Origin: Streptomyces sp. R41
Lineage (GTDB): Bacteria > Actinomycetota > Actinomycetes > Streptomycetales > Streptomycetaceae
Assembly (NCBI RefSeq): GCF_041053055.1
Contig: NZ_CP163443.1
Coordinates: 2,728,001-2,792,000, forward strand
Direction of reading: 5' to 3'
Length of the DNA: 64,000 bases
Shown: positions 1 through 8,169 of the stretch, piece after piece
Position numbering within the stretch: position 1 is the stretch's first letter
Layout: every line of letters starts with the position of its first letter
Position numbers and translations under genes: made by a program
Notes under the pieces: model-generated
The model's input: the letters and a program-made list of their open reading frames with translations, nothing else
What the model was told of the DNA's origin: nothing
Databases searched by the model: none

Positions 1-777
1 GCCGCTCTCGGCAGCCGCGCCTTCGACTCCACGGGGGCGCGCCCCCTGCGTGCACTGACCGCACCCCTGCTCATCACCGGCTATGACGCCGAGGAGAAGG
101 TGCTCGCCGCCCCTGTGGCGCGGCGCATGGTGCGGGAGGTCGACGGCGACGGGCTGACCGGGGTCGGTCTGCTGCCCGGCACCCTGCGTCGCCCCCTCGG
201 CGCGCGCACTCCGCTGCTCGGCCCGGCCGACTACAAGGGGCGAACGATCGGCGAGCAGCAGTCCCAGGTCGCGGACGCCACGCTGCGGGCGCTCGGCGCG
301 AAGCCTGTGGCGTTCCCGGCGGGCGGGTCGGTGGACGCCTTCGGGGGGTACGAGCAGCAGCTCACCTCGGGCGACGGGAACCGGTATGACAAGAACGGAA
401 TGATCGCGACGGCCAATGTCGTGCTGTGGCCGCGCCCGGTGGTCCTGGTCGCCGGTACCAAGGCCTTCCAACGGCTGACCAGCGACCAGCGGGCTGTGCT
501 GCGCAAGGCGGGACAGCAGGCCGTGTCCGGCTCGGCCGCCGTGCTGCGCTCGCACGAGAAGGAGTCCCTGGGCAATCTGTGCCGCCGCGGCCAGAAGCTC
601 GCCACCGCGACCCCGTCCCAACTGGCCGGGCTGCGCAAGGCCGTTCAGCCGGTGTACGACCAGCTGGCCCGCGACCGGCGCACCAAGGAGTACCTCGACG
701 CCATCACCTCGCTGGTGCGGAACATACCGGCCGAGCCCACCGTGTCCTGCAAAGGCATGACATCCACCACCGACTGA
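1..777 (+). CDS. TRAP-type (DctP-like) extracytoplasmic solute-binding protein, 5' partial
   Basis: The reading frame is open to base 1, so the N-terminus with any signal peptide lies outside the window; about 258 residues are visible. The text resembles DctP-type binding proteins: an LRALTAPLLIT-like strand, a GLLPGTLRRPLG segment followed by a PADYKGRTIG loop, a LRALGAKPV motif, then a helical C-terminus with LTSDQRAVLRKAG, which is typical of the family. Such proteins bind organic acids or other small solutes outside the membrane. No TRAP permease (DctQ or DctM) follows. The next gene, 38 bases downstream on the same strand, is a sensor kinase, so this protein may serve sensing rather than uptake. 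The family call is by eye and the ligand is unknown. Confidence 0.72.
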   Translation, partial: AALGSRAFDSTGARPLRALTAPLLITGYDAEEKVLAAPVARRMVREVDGDGLTGVGLLPGTLRRPLGARTPLLGPADYKGRTIGEQQSQVADATLRALGAKPVAFPAGGSVDAFGGYEQQLTSGDGNRYDKNGMIATANVVLWPRPVVLVAGTKAFQRLTSDQRAVLRKAGQQAVSGSAAVLRSHEKESLGNLCRRGQKLATATPSQLAGLRKAVQPVYDQLARDRRTKEYLDAITSLVRNIPAEPTVSCKGMTSTTD

Positions 778-815
778 GGCTGGCCCGGACCCCGTCCGGC
801 TGCCACCATGCAGCC

Positions 816-3011
816 ATGACACGGGCAACCTCCGTGCAACTCCCGCTCTGGGTGGCCGGTTTCGCACTGGGACCGGCCACCTTCGCGCTGGTCCGGGCCC
901 ACCCCGGCCAGGCCCTCGCCGACACGCCGGCACTGGTCGCCCTGGAACTCGCCACGGGCTGGGGACTGTTGGCGATCGGGCTGATCGCGCGGCTGCGCCG
1001 GCCGGCCCATCGCGGCGGTGTACTGCTCGCCACCGCGGGAGCCGGCTCGTTCCTCGCCGAATGGGCCAACCCGGGCATCAGCTGGGCACCGGCGTTCACC
1101 GCGGGGCTCGTGCTGTACGCGGCCGGACCGCCCCTCGTGGCCCACGCGGTGCTGGCCCATCCGTCCGGACGGACCGGCTCCAGAACCGCACGCGGCCTGA
1201 TCCTGCTCGCGTACACCAACGCCGTGCTGTGCCTCGGACTGCTCCAGGCGGTCGTGTACGACCCCTGGGGCGCGGGCTGCGCGGAGTGCCCCGGCAACGG
1301 TCTGCTGATCGTCGCGAGCCCCCGCACGCTGGACGCGCTCGGCCGCACCGGGATCGCGGTGGGCGCCGCATGGCCGTGCGTGCTCATCGTGCTGCTGGGG
1401 TGGCGTGCCGGCCGGGCCTCCTCCGCGCTGCGCCGGCAAGCCGCTCCGATGTGGGCCGCGGGCGCCGTGTACGCGGTTCTGGTCGCGGCCGACTACGCGC
1501 ACAGCCTGCCCCGGCACACGCTGAGCAACGACCCCACCGACCGTCGGCTGTGGCTGGCCCAGGAGGTGGCACTGCTGCTGCTCGCGGCCGCCGCGGCCTG
1601 GCCATGGCTCCAGCAGCGCCGGACCCGTGGCGCCCTGGCCGACCTGGTCGTCGAACTGGCCGCCGCCCCGGCGCCGGGCGGCCTGCGTGACGCCCTCGCC
1701 CGCCTCCTGGGCGACCCGACACTGACGCTCGCGTATCCCCTGGCTGACGGCAGGCTGGTCGACGCGCGGGGGCGCCCTACCGGCGTTCCCCACCCGCACG
1801 GCGGCCAGGCCGTCCCACACCGTGACCAGCCCACCTTGCGAGCCGACCCGACCGACCCACACCATGACCAGCCCACCTTGCGAGCCGACCCGACCGACCC
1901 ACACCATGACCAGACGGCCGTGCGAGCCGACCCGACCGACCCACACCGTGACCAGACGGCCGTGCGAGCCGACGCGACCGACCCACACCGTGACCGGACG
2001 GCCGTGCGAGGCGACGAACCCGCCCCGCACGGCGACCAAACGGACTCGCGAAACGACAAAATGGCCTCGCACGGCGGCCAGACAGACCTTTCTTCGCCCC
2101 CTCCGCCCCTACCCGTCCCATCCCTGGGGGCTCCGCCCCCAGACCCCGATATCGCGCTTCGCGCTTGTCCCCCCGCCACCGGCGACGCGACTAGCGCACC
2201 CATCACCGGCCGCACAACCACCACGCACACCCCCACCACCACCGCGACCCCCGACACCGCGACCGCCCGCAGCGACGCACCTCCCACCCCCACCACCGTC
2301 ACCGAACTGGTCCGCGGCGACCGCACCCTCGCGCTCCTAGGCCACCGTCCCGAGCTGCTCTCCGAACCCGGTCTGGGCCCGGCCCCGGAGATCGCGAGGA
2401 TCTCCCGGCTCGCCCTCGACAACGAGCGGCTGCATGCCGAACTGGCCGCGCGGATGGGTGACTTGCGGGCCTCGCAGGCCCGGATCGTCGCGACCGGTGA
2501 CGCCGAGCGCCGTCGGCTGGAGCGCGATCTGCACGACGGCGCCCAACAGCGGCTGCTGGCCCTGGCGTTGACGCTGCGCCTCGCCCGTACGGGTGCCGTC
2601 GAGGCGTCCACCACGGCCGACGTGGCGGAGCGCGAGCTGCGCGCGGCGGTGGCGGCGCTGCGCGCCCTGGCCCACGGGCTCTTCCCGGCCGTCCTCGCCG
2701 ACGAAGGCCTCTCCGCGGCGGTCGGCGCACTTCTGGAGGAGACACAGTCACCGGTCGCGGTCACGGCTCTGCCCGGGCGGCGACTCGGCCGAGCAGTCGA
2801 AGCGGCCGCCTACTTCACCATCGCCGAGGCGGTCGCGCACCACGCCACCGCGGTGAGTGCCGACGTCACGGACGGTCGGCTGCTCGTCGCGCTCGACGGC
2901 TGCCACGGCCTCGACGTTCTGCGCATCGCCGACCGGGTAGGCGCCCTCGACGGCACCGTCACCGCCCCCGAACCCCCGCACACCGCGATCCGTGTGGAGA
3001 TCCCATGCTGA
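816..3011 (+). CDS. Membrane sensor histidine kinase (NarL-type) with degenerate ATPase domain and repeat-filled linker
   Basis: The product is about 731 residues from ATG 816. The first 270 or so residues hold several hydrophobic segments. A short GAF-like region begins near residue 290 (LADLVVELAAAPAPGG) and ends with VTELVRGDRTLALLGHRP near residue 500. It is interrupted by about 160 residues encoded by a 42-bp tandem repeat, a dispersed intergenic repeat and a Thr/Pro-rich tract. A HisKA_3 dimerisation helix follows, with the phospho-acceptor His about residue 573 in ERDLHDGAQQR. The C-terminal ATPase domain is eroded: the N-box reads AEAVAHH without the usual Asn, and the G1 box reads LDGCHG instead of DDGxGG. 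The stop overlaps the start of the response regulator at 3005. It is probably a sensor for that regulator, but catalytic activity is doubtful. Confidence 0.8.
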   Translation: MTRATSVQLPLWVAGFALGPATFALVRAHPGQALADTPALVALELATGWGLLAIGLIARLRRPAHRGGVLLATAGAGSFLAEWANPGISWAPAFTAGLVLYAAGPPLVAHAVLAHPSGRTGSRTARGLILLAYTNAVLCLGLLQAVVYDPWGAGCAECPGNGLLIVASPRTLDALGRTGIAVGAAWPCVLIVLLGWRAGRASSALRRQAAPMWAAGAVYAVLVAADYAHSLPRHTLSNDPTDRRLWLAQEVALLLLAAAAAWPWLQQRRTRGALADLVVELAAAPAPGGLRDALARLLGDPTLTLAYPLADGRLVDARGRPTGVPHPHGGQAVPHRDQPTLRADPTDPHHDQPTLRADPTDPHHDQTAVRADPTDPHRDQTAVRADATDPHRDRTAVRGDEPAPHGDQTDSRNDKMASHGGQTDLSSPPPPLPVPSLGAPPPDPDIALRACPPATGDATSAPITGRTTTTHTPTTTATPDTATARSDAPPTPTTVTELVRGDRTLALLGHRPELLSEPGLGPAPEIARISRLALDNERLHAELAARMGDLRASQARIVATGDAERRRLERDLHDGAQQRLLALALTLRLARTGAVEASTTADVAERELRAAVAALRALAHGLFPAVLADEGLSAAVGALLEETQSPVAVTALPGRRLGRAVEAAAYFTIAEAVAHHATAVSADVTDGRLLVALDGCHGLDVLRIADRVGALDGTVTAPEPPHTAIRVEIPC
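1824..2033 (+). repeat. 42-bp in-frame tandem repeat, five copies
   Basis: Five consecutive 42-base units start at 1824, 1866, 1908, 1950 and 1992, with a decayed sixth copy after them. Each encodes a 14-residue unit of the type DQPTLRADPTDPHH or DQTAVRADPTDPHR. Units 1 and 2 are nearly identical, units 3 and 4 share a variant, and unit 5 is diverged. The period is a multiple of three, so copy-number change would keep the frame. The array lies inside the linker of the sensor kinase. Confidence 0.93.
2094..2147 (+). repeat. Dispersed intergenic-type repeat embedded in a coding region
   Basis: This stretch reads as a C-rich tract (CCCCCTCCGCCCCTACCC) followed by the small hairpin CTGGGGGCTCCGCCCCCAG and AGACCCCG. 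The same modules occur in the non-coding region at 24541-24595 and, inverted, at 24655-24705. Here it is translated in frame as a Pro-rich segment of the sensor kinase. It looks like a copy of a common streptomycete intergenic repeat captured inside the gene. Confidence 0.75.
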
Positions 3012-3679
3012 AGACCCCGTTGCGCGTGGTGATCGCGGACGACGAAGTGCTGCTGCGCGAGGGGCTGGAACGGCTGCTCACCGAGTCGGGCCTGGACGTC
3101 GTCGGCAAGGCGGGCACCGTACCCGAGCTGCTCGACGCCGTGGCGGCCACCGACCCGGACGTGGCGATCGTCGACATCAGGATGCCGCCGACCCACACGG
3201 ACGAAGGCCTGGTGGCGGCAAGGGAGTTGGGTCTCAAGCACCCGCGCGTCGGGGTCCTCCTCCTCTCCCACCACCTCGAATCCACGTATGCGGTACGCCT
3301 GTTGGAGCAGCACCCCGGTGGCGCGGGCTATCTCCTCAAGGACCGTGTCCTCGACGTGATCGTCCTGGTGGACGCCCTGCACCGGATCGCCGACGGGGAG
3401 TGCGTGGTCGACCCGGCCATCGTCACCCGCCTGCTGGGCCGTCCCCGCCCCCGCTCACCCCTGCCGAGGCTGACGGAACGGGAGAGCGAGGTCCTGCGGC
3501 TGATGGCCGAGGGCCGCTCCAACCGCGGCATCTGCGCGCGCCTCCACATGAGCCCGAAAACCCTCGAAGGCCACGTCCGCAGCATCTTCGGCAAGCTCGG
3601 CCTCCTCGACTCGCCCGACGACCACCGCCGCGTACTGGCGGTACTGGCGTATCTCCAGGTCTCCGTGGACCGCGCCTGA
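3005..3679 (+). CDS. NarL/FixJ-family response regulator
   Basis: A 224-residue two-domain regulator. The receiver domain has the acidic pair near residues 12-13, the phospho-acceptor Asp57 in AIVDIRMPP and the conserved Lys in YLLKDR. The C-terminal LuxR-type helix-turn-helix begins LTERESEVLRLMAEGRSN and continues through KTLEGHVRSIFGKLG. Its ATG overlaps the last seven bases of the sensor kinase, so the two are translationally coupled partners. The protein is clearly paralogous to the regulator at 52131-52802: both end with a DDHRRVLAVL segment. Targets are unknown. Confidence 0.93.
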   Translation: MLKTPLRVVIADDEVLLREGLERLLTESGLDVVGKAGTVPELLDAVAATDPDVAIVDIRMPPTHTDEGLVAARELGLKHPRVGVLLLSHHLESTYAVRLLEQHPGGAGYLLKDRVLDVIVLVDALHRIADGECVVDPAIVTRLLGRPRPRSPLPRLTERESEVLRLMAEGRSNRGICARLHMSPKTLEGHVRSIFGKLGLLDSPDDHRRVLAVLAYLQVSVDRA

Positions 3680-3698
3680 CCACGCGTGACCGCGAAAG

Positions 3699-3738
3699 GC
3701 GATGGGCGACACCCCCGGCTGGGGGTGTCGCCCATCGC
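3699..3738. terminator. Bidirectional intrinsic terminator between convergent genes
   Basis: A perfect 18-bp stem (3699-3716 with 3721-3738) closes on a GGCT loop. It lies between the response regulator stop (3679) and the sufT stop (3771), so it can end transcription from both sides. Confidence 0.85.
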
Positions 3739-3770
3739 GAAGTGCAGAAGGCCAAGACGTACAGAAAAGA

Positions 3771-4109
3771 TCAGACGTTGAACCCGAGCGCCCGAAGCTG
3801 CTCGCGCCCGTCATCCGTGATCTTGTCCGGGCCCCACGGCGGCATCCAGACCCAGTTGATGCGCAGCTCGTTGACGAGGCCGTCCGTGGCGGACTTGGCC
3901 TGGTCCTCGATGACGTCGGTGAGCGGGCATGCCGCGGACGTCAGCGTCATGTCGATCGTCGCGATGTTCGCGTCGTCGATGTGAATGCCGTAGATCAGGC
4001 CGAGGTTGACGACGTCGATGCCCAGCTCGGGGTCGACGACGTCGTACAGCGCCTCGCGGAGTTCTTCCTCCGAGGCCGGCTTCGTCGTCAAGGTCTCGTT
4101 CTCGCTCAT
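3771..4109 (-). CDS. sufT: SufT, MIP18/DUF59-family iron-sulfur maturation factor
   Basis: A 112-residue protein of the MIP18 (DUF59) family, which helps deliver iron-sulfur clusters to target proteins. The family motif DPELGIDVVNLGLIYG lies near residues 27-41 and the conserved Cys is residue 61 in SAACPLTD. The ATG at 4109 is chosen because it overlaps the sufU stop as ATGA, the usual coupling in this operon; the open frame further upstream is a shadow inside sufU. It is the last gene of the suf operon, followed by a strong hairpin. Confidence 0.9.
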   Translation of the reverse strand: MSENETLTTKPASEEELREALYDVVDPELGIDVVNLGLIYGIHIDDANIATIDMTLTSAACPLTDVIEDQAKSATDGLVNELRINWVWMPPWGPDKITDDGREQLRALGFNV

Positions 4110-4570
4110 GCCGTCTTCCTCTCGGCGCTCTCGCCCAGAGCCTGGGCAGTCGCGTCCTTCCACGCCATCCAGCTCAGGAGAGCGCACTTGACCCGGGCCG
4201 GGTACTTGGAGACACCGGCGAACGCGACCGCGTCCTCCAGCACCTCCTCCATCGCGTCGTCCGGCTCGATCCGGCCCTTGGACTGCATCAGCTCCAGGAA
4301 GGTCTCCTGGATCTTCTGCCCCTCGGACACGTCCTTGCCGACCAGGAGCTCGTTCAGCACGGAGGCCGAGGCCTGGCTGATCGAGCAGCCCTGACCCTCG
4401 TACGAGATGTCCGCGATCCGCTCGCCGTCGTACTTCACGCGCAGCGTGATCTCGTCGCCGCACGTCGGGTTGACGTGGTGCACCTCGGCATCGCCATCCC
4501 GCAAGCCCCGCCCGTGCGGGTGCTTGTAGTGGTCCAGGATGACTTCCTGGTACATCGAATCAAGCTTCAC
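4106..4570 (-). CDS. sufU: SufU, zinc-dependent sulfur acceptor for SufS
   Basis: A 154-residue SufU-type protein. In Gram-positive bacteria SufU accepts persulfide sulfur from SufS and passes it to the SufBCD scaffold. The three conserved cysteines are present: Cys37 in NPTCGDE, Cys62 in GQGCSIS and Cys129 in RVKCALLSW, with the Asp39 zinc ligand. The insertion between the second and third Cys is typical of SufU rather than IscU. It sits 15 bases after sufS and overlaps sufT by four bases. Confidence 0.95.
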   Translation of the reverse strand: MKLDSMYQEVILDHYKHPHGRGLRDGDAEVHHVNPTCGDEITLRVKYDGERIADISYEGQGCSISQASASVLNELLVGKDVSEGQKIQETFLELMQSKGRIEPDDAMEEVLEDAVAFAGVSKYPARVKCALLSWMAWKDATAQALGESAERKTA

Positions 4571-4585
4571 GTCTCAGCCAGCCCC

Positions 4586-5842
4586 TCAGCCGAAGAAGTT
4601 CCGGACGTGCTCCAAGCCGTCGACCAGTGCGTCGATCTCGGCCGGCGTGGAGTACAGATAGAACGACGCTCGCGTGGTCGCAGGAATTCCGTACCGCAGG
4701 CAGACCGGGCGGGCGCAGTGGTGGCCGACCCGGACCGCGATGCCCTGCTCGTCGAGAACCTGGCCCACGTCGTGCGGATGGATGTCACCCAGCGTGAACG
4801 AGATCGCCGCGCCGCGGTCCTCGGCCGTGGTCGGGCCGATGATCCGCAGGTCGGGGACCTCCGCGAGCCGCTTCACCGCGTACTCGGTGAGCGCGTGCTC
4901 GTGGGCGAGGATCTTGTCCATGCCGATCGCGCTCAGGTAGTCGATCGCCGCGCCCAGGCCGACCGCCTGCGCGATCGGAGGCGTACCGGCCTCGAACTTG
5001 TGCGGCGCGGGAGCGTATGTCGACGAGTGCATCGACACGGTCTCGATCATCTCGCCGCCGCCGAGGAACGGCGGCAGGTCCTCGAGGAGCTCCTGACGGC
5101 CCCAGAGGACGCCGATGCCCGTCGGACCGCACATCTTGTGGCCGGTGAAGGCCACGAAGTCGGCCTGCAGAGCCTGGACGTCGAGGGGCATGTGGGGCGC
5201 CGCCTGCGAGGCGTCGATCAGGACCAGGGCGCCGACTTCCTGGGCGCGGCGCACTATCGCCTCGACCGGGTTCACGGTGCCCAGGATGTTCGACACCAGC
5301 ACGAAGGAGACGATCTTCGTCTTCTCCGTGATGATCTCGTCGATGTTCGAGAGGTCGAGGCGGCCGTCGTCGGTGAGGCCGAACCACTTCAGCTTCGCGC
5401 CCGTGCGCTGCGACAGCAGCTGCCAGGGAACGATGTTGGAGTGGTGCTCCATCTCCGTGATGACGATCTCGGTCTCGTGGTCGACCCGATAGGGCTCGTC
5501 GGCCCAGCCGAGCATGTTGGCCACGAGGTTGAGCGACTCCGAGGCGTTCTTGGTGAAGATCACCTCGTCGCGGCTCGGCGCGTTGATGAACGCGGCGACC
5601 TTGTCGCGCGCGCCCTCGTACAGCGCCGTGGCCTCCTCGGCGAGCACATGCACACCGCGGTGGACGTTGGCGTTGTAGCGCTCGTAGTACTCGTTCAGGG
5701 CGTCCAGCACCTGGCGCGGCTTCTGCGAGGTCGCCGCGTTGTCCAGGTACACCAGCTTCTTACCGTCGTGGACCAGGCGGTCCAGGATGGGGAAGTCCTT
5801 GCGGATCGCCTCGGTGTCGAGGAGGCCCGGCAGCTGCGTCAC
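4586..5842 (-). CDS. sufS: SufS, cysteine desulfurase
   Basis: A 418-residue class V PLP enzyme that removes sulfur from L-cysteine to form alanine and an enzyme persulfide. The PLP lysine is Lys236 in FTGHKMCGP and the catalytic persulfide Cys is Cys376 in RVGHHCARP. The short active-site loop and the N-terminal LDNAATSQKP motif mark the group II SufS/CsdB type. The start overlaps the sufC stop by four bases and sufU follows after 15 bases. Confidence 0.97.
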   Translation of the reverse strand: MTQLPGLLDTEAIRKDFPILDRLVHDGKKLVYLDNAATSQKPRQVLDALNEYYERYNANVHRGVHVLAEEATALYEGARDKVAAFINAPSRDEVIFTKNASESLNLVANMLGWADEPYRVDHETEIVITEMEHHSNIVPWQLLSQRTGAKLKWFGLTDDGRLDLSNIDEIITEKTKIVSFVLVSNILGTVNPVEAIVRRAQEVGALVLIDASQAAPHMPLDVQALQADFVAFTGHKMCGPTGIGVLWGRQELLEDLPPFLGGGEMIETVSMHSSTYAPAPHKFEAGTPPIAQAVGLGAAIDYLSAIGMDKILAHEHALTEYAVKRLAEVPDLRIIGPTTAEDRGAAISFTLGDIHPHDVGQVLDEQGIAVRVGHHCARPVCLRYGIPATTRASFYLYSTPAEIDALVDGLEHVRNFFG

Positions 5843-6603
5843 GCGGATACGCCACCCTTCGTGTAAGCCTCGTAGCCCTCGTCCTCCAGCTTGTCGGCGA
5901 GTTCGGCGCCGCCGGACTCGACGATCCGGCCCGCGGAGAAGACGTGGACGAAGTCGGGCTTGATGTAGCGCAGGATGCGCGTGTAGTGCGTGATCAGCAG
6001 GGTGCCGACCTCGCCGGTCTCGCGGACGCGGTTGACGCCCTCGGAGACGATGCGCAGGGCGTCGACGTCGAGGCCGGAGTCGGTCTCGTCGAGGATCGCG
6101 ACCTTCGGCTTGAGGAGCTCCAGCTGGAGGATCTCGTGGCGCTTCTTCTCACCGCCGGAGAAGCCCTCGTTCACATTGCGCTCGGCGAAGGCCGGGTCCA
6201 TGTTGAGGCGCTCCATGGCCTCCTTGACCTCCTTCACCCAGGTGCGCAGCTTGGGGGCCTCGCCGCGGATCGCCGTGGCGGACGTACGAAGGAAGTTGGA
6301 GACCGAGACGCCGGGGACCTCGACCGGGTACTGCATCGCCAGGAACAGGCCCGCGCGGGCGCGCTCGTCGACGGACATCTCCAGGACGTTCTCGCCGTCG
6401 AGGGTGACGGTGCCGCCGGTGATCGTGTACTTCGGGTGGCCCGCGAGCGAGTAGGCGAGGGTCGACTTGCCGGAGCCGTTGGGGCCCATGATGGCGTGCG
6501 TCTCGCCCTGCTTCACGGTCAGGTCGACGCCCTTGAGGATCTCCTTCGTGGCGTTGTCGGCCTCGACGGTGACGTGCAGGTCGTGGATTTCAAGCGTTGC
6601 CAT
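5839..6603 (-). CDS. sufC: SufC, ABC-type ATPase of the SufBCD scaffold
   Basis: A 254-residue soluble ABC ATPase. The Walker A motif GPNGSGKST is at residues 40-48, the signature is FSGGEKKR and Walker B is VAILDETDSGLDVD, where the extra Asp is typical of SufC. It powers cluster assembly on SufB-SufD and has no membrane partner. It begins seven bases after the Rieske gene and overlaps sufS by four bases. Confidence 0.97.
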   Translation of the reverse strand: MATLEIHDLHVTVEADNATKEILKGVDLTVKQGETHAIMGPNGSGKSTLAYSLAGHPKYTITGGTVTLDGENVLEMSVDERARAGLFLAMQYPVEVPGVSVSNFLRTSATAIRGEAPKLRTWVKEVKEAMERLNMDPAFAERNVNEGFSGGEKKRHEILQLELLKPKVAILDETDSGLDVDALRIVSEGVNRVRETGEVGTLLITHYTRILRYIKPDFVHVFSAGRIVESGGAELADKLEDEGYEAYTKGGVSA

Positions 6604-6610
6604 GGGTTCC

Positions 6611-6931
6611 TCAGGACTCCTGGGTGAGGGAGACGAGTACGTCGTCCCCTTCGATCTTTACGGGGTAAACGGGGACGGGGCGCGTCGCGGGAAGGCCGGA
6701 CGGCTTGCCGGTGCGGAGGTCGAACGAGGAGCCGTGCAGCCAGCACTCGATCTGACAGTCCTCCACCTCGCCCTCAGACAGCGAGACGTTCGCGTGCGAG
6801 CAGATGTCGTTGATCGCGAACACCTCCCCCTCGGTCTTCACGAGCGAGACCGGCGTGCCGTCGAGTTCCACCCTCTTCGGGGTGTCCTCCTCCAGCTCGC
6901 TCAGCCCACAGGCGCGTACGAAAGCAGTCAT
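6611..6931 (-). CDS. Rieske-type non-heme ferredoxin in the suf operon
   Basis: A 106-residue bacterial Rieske ferredoxin with the two [2Fe-2S] ligand motifs CSH and CWLHGSSFD. It has no signal peptide or membrane segment, so it is a cytosolic electron carrier. Genes of this kind sit between sufD and sufC in actinobacterial suf operons and may supply electrons during assembly; that role is inferred from position. ATG 6931 is chosen because it overlaps the sufD stop by one base (TGATG). Extra cysteines (EDCQIEC) lie between the ligand motifs. Confidence 0.93.
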   Translation of the reverse strand: MTAFVRACGLSELEEDTPKRVELDGTPVSLVKTEGEVFAINDICSHANVSLSEGEVEDCQIECWLHGSSFDLRTGKPSGLPATRPVPVYPVKIEGDDVLVSLTQES

Positions 6932-8112
6932 CAGACCGACGCCTCCAGCTCCTCGTCGATCTTCACGAGAAGGCGCTCTTCGATGTCGTCGACACCGATC
7001 TGCTGGACCAGCTCGGCGAAGAAGCCACGGACCACCAGACGGCGGGCCTCGTCGGCCGGGATACCGCGGGCCATCAGGTAGAAGAGCTGCTCGTCGTCGA
7101 AGCGGCCGGTCGCGGAGGCGTGTCCGGCGCCGACGATCTCGCCGGTCTCGATCTCCAGGTTCGGCACGGAGTCGACCCGGGCGCCGTCGGTCAGAACCAG
7201 GTTGCGGTTCATCTCGTAGGTGTCCGTGCCCTCGGCCTTGGCCTCGATGAGGACGTCGCCGATCCACACCGCGTGCGCGTCCTGGCCCTGCAGCGCGCCC
7301 TTGTAGGCGACGTTCGACTTGCAGTGCGGGGTGTTGTGGTCGACGAAGAGGCGGTGCTCCTGGTGCTGGCCGGCGTCCGTGAAGTACAGGCCGAAGAGCT
7401 CGGCCTCGCCACCGGTGCCGGCGTACGAGACACGCGGGTGGAGGCGTACGAGGTCGCCGCCGAAGGTGACCACGAACGACTTGAAGGTGGCGTCCCGGCC
7501 GATCTGCGCGTTGTGCTGGCCCACGTGCACGGCCTTGTCGTCCCAGTCCTGGACGGAGACGACGGTGAGCTTGGCACCGTCGCCCAGGATGTAGTCGACG
7601 TTGGCGGCGAGCACGGCGTCACCGGTGTGGTCGATGACGACCACGGCCTCGGCGAAGGCTCCGAGCTGCACGACCTGGTGGCCGTAGGCGACCCCGCCCT
7701 CGCCGTGCACGGCGATGCGGATCGGCTCGGTGAGCACCGTCTCCTTGGGGACGGTGACGACACCGGCCTTCTCGAACGCCGAGTACGCCTGGGCGGCGAT
7801 GCGGTCCACCGGGGTGCCGGCCTTGCCCAGCCGGGCGTCGTCGCGGTCGACGGTCTCGACGAGGACGCCCTCGGGCGCCTCGATGTCGACCTTCACGCCG
7901 TCGCCGGTGGCGACCGCGGTGCCGTCGTGCAGCCCGCGCAGCCGCTCCAGCGGGGTGAACCGCCACTCCTCCTCGCGGCCGTGGGGGACCGGGAAGTCCG
8001 CCACGTCGAAGGACGGGGGCGCGCTCATGCGCGTGGCGACGGTCGACTCGGCGGCGACCGCGATCTGGCCGGCGGTGGTGGAACCCACCGGGATGTTCTG
8101 AGCCTCAGCCAT
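6931..8112 (-). CDS. sufD: SufD, scaffold subunit
   Basis: A 393-residue SufB/SufD-family protein with the long beta-helix core and the C-terminal family signature DDEQLFYLMARGIPADEAR. It is shorter than SufB and follows it, as SufD does in SufBCD systems. It forms the heterodimer on which clusters are built, with SufC attached. The 57-base gap after sufB is the largest inside the operon. Confidence 0.96.
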   Translation of the reverse strand: MAEAQNIPVGSTTAGQIAVAAESTVATRMSAPPSFDVADFPVPHGREEEWRFTPLERLRGLHDGTAVATGDGVKVDIEAPEGVLVETVDRDDARLGKAGTPVDRIAAQAYSAFEKAGVVTVPKETVLTEPIRIAVHGEGGVAYGHQVVQLGAFAEAVVVIDHTGDAVLAANVDYILGDGAKLTVVSVQDWDDKAVHVGQHNAQIGRDATFKSFVVTFGGDLVRLHPRVSYAGTGGEAELFGLYFTDAGQHQEHRLFVDHNTPHCKSNVAYKGALQGQDAHAVWIGDVLIEAKAEGTDTYEMNRNLVLTDGARVDSVPNLEIETGEIVGAGHASATGRFDDEQLFYLMARGIPADEARRLVVRGFFAELVQQIGVDDIEERLLVKIDEELEASV

Positions 8113-8169
8113 GGCTGTCGTAGTGCTCGCTTTCTGAAGTCAAGACGTGTGCTGACCGATGGGGCGGGG

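Noticed and set aside
1824..2033. The tandem repeats as a CRISPR array
   Set aside because: The units are contiguous with no unique spacers, keep reading frame and encode a repetitive peptide.
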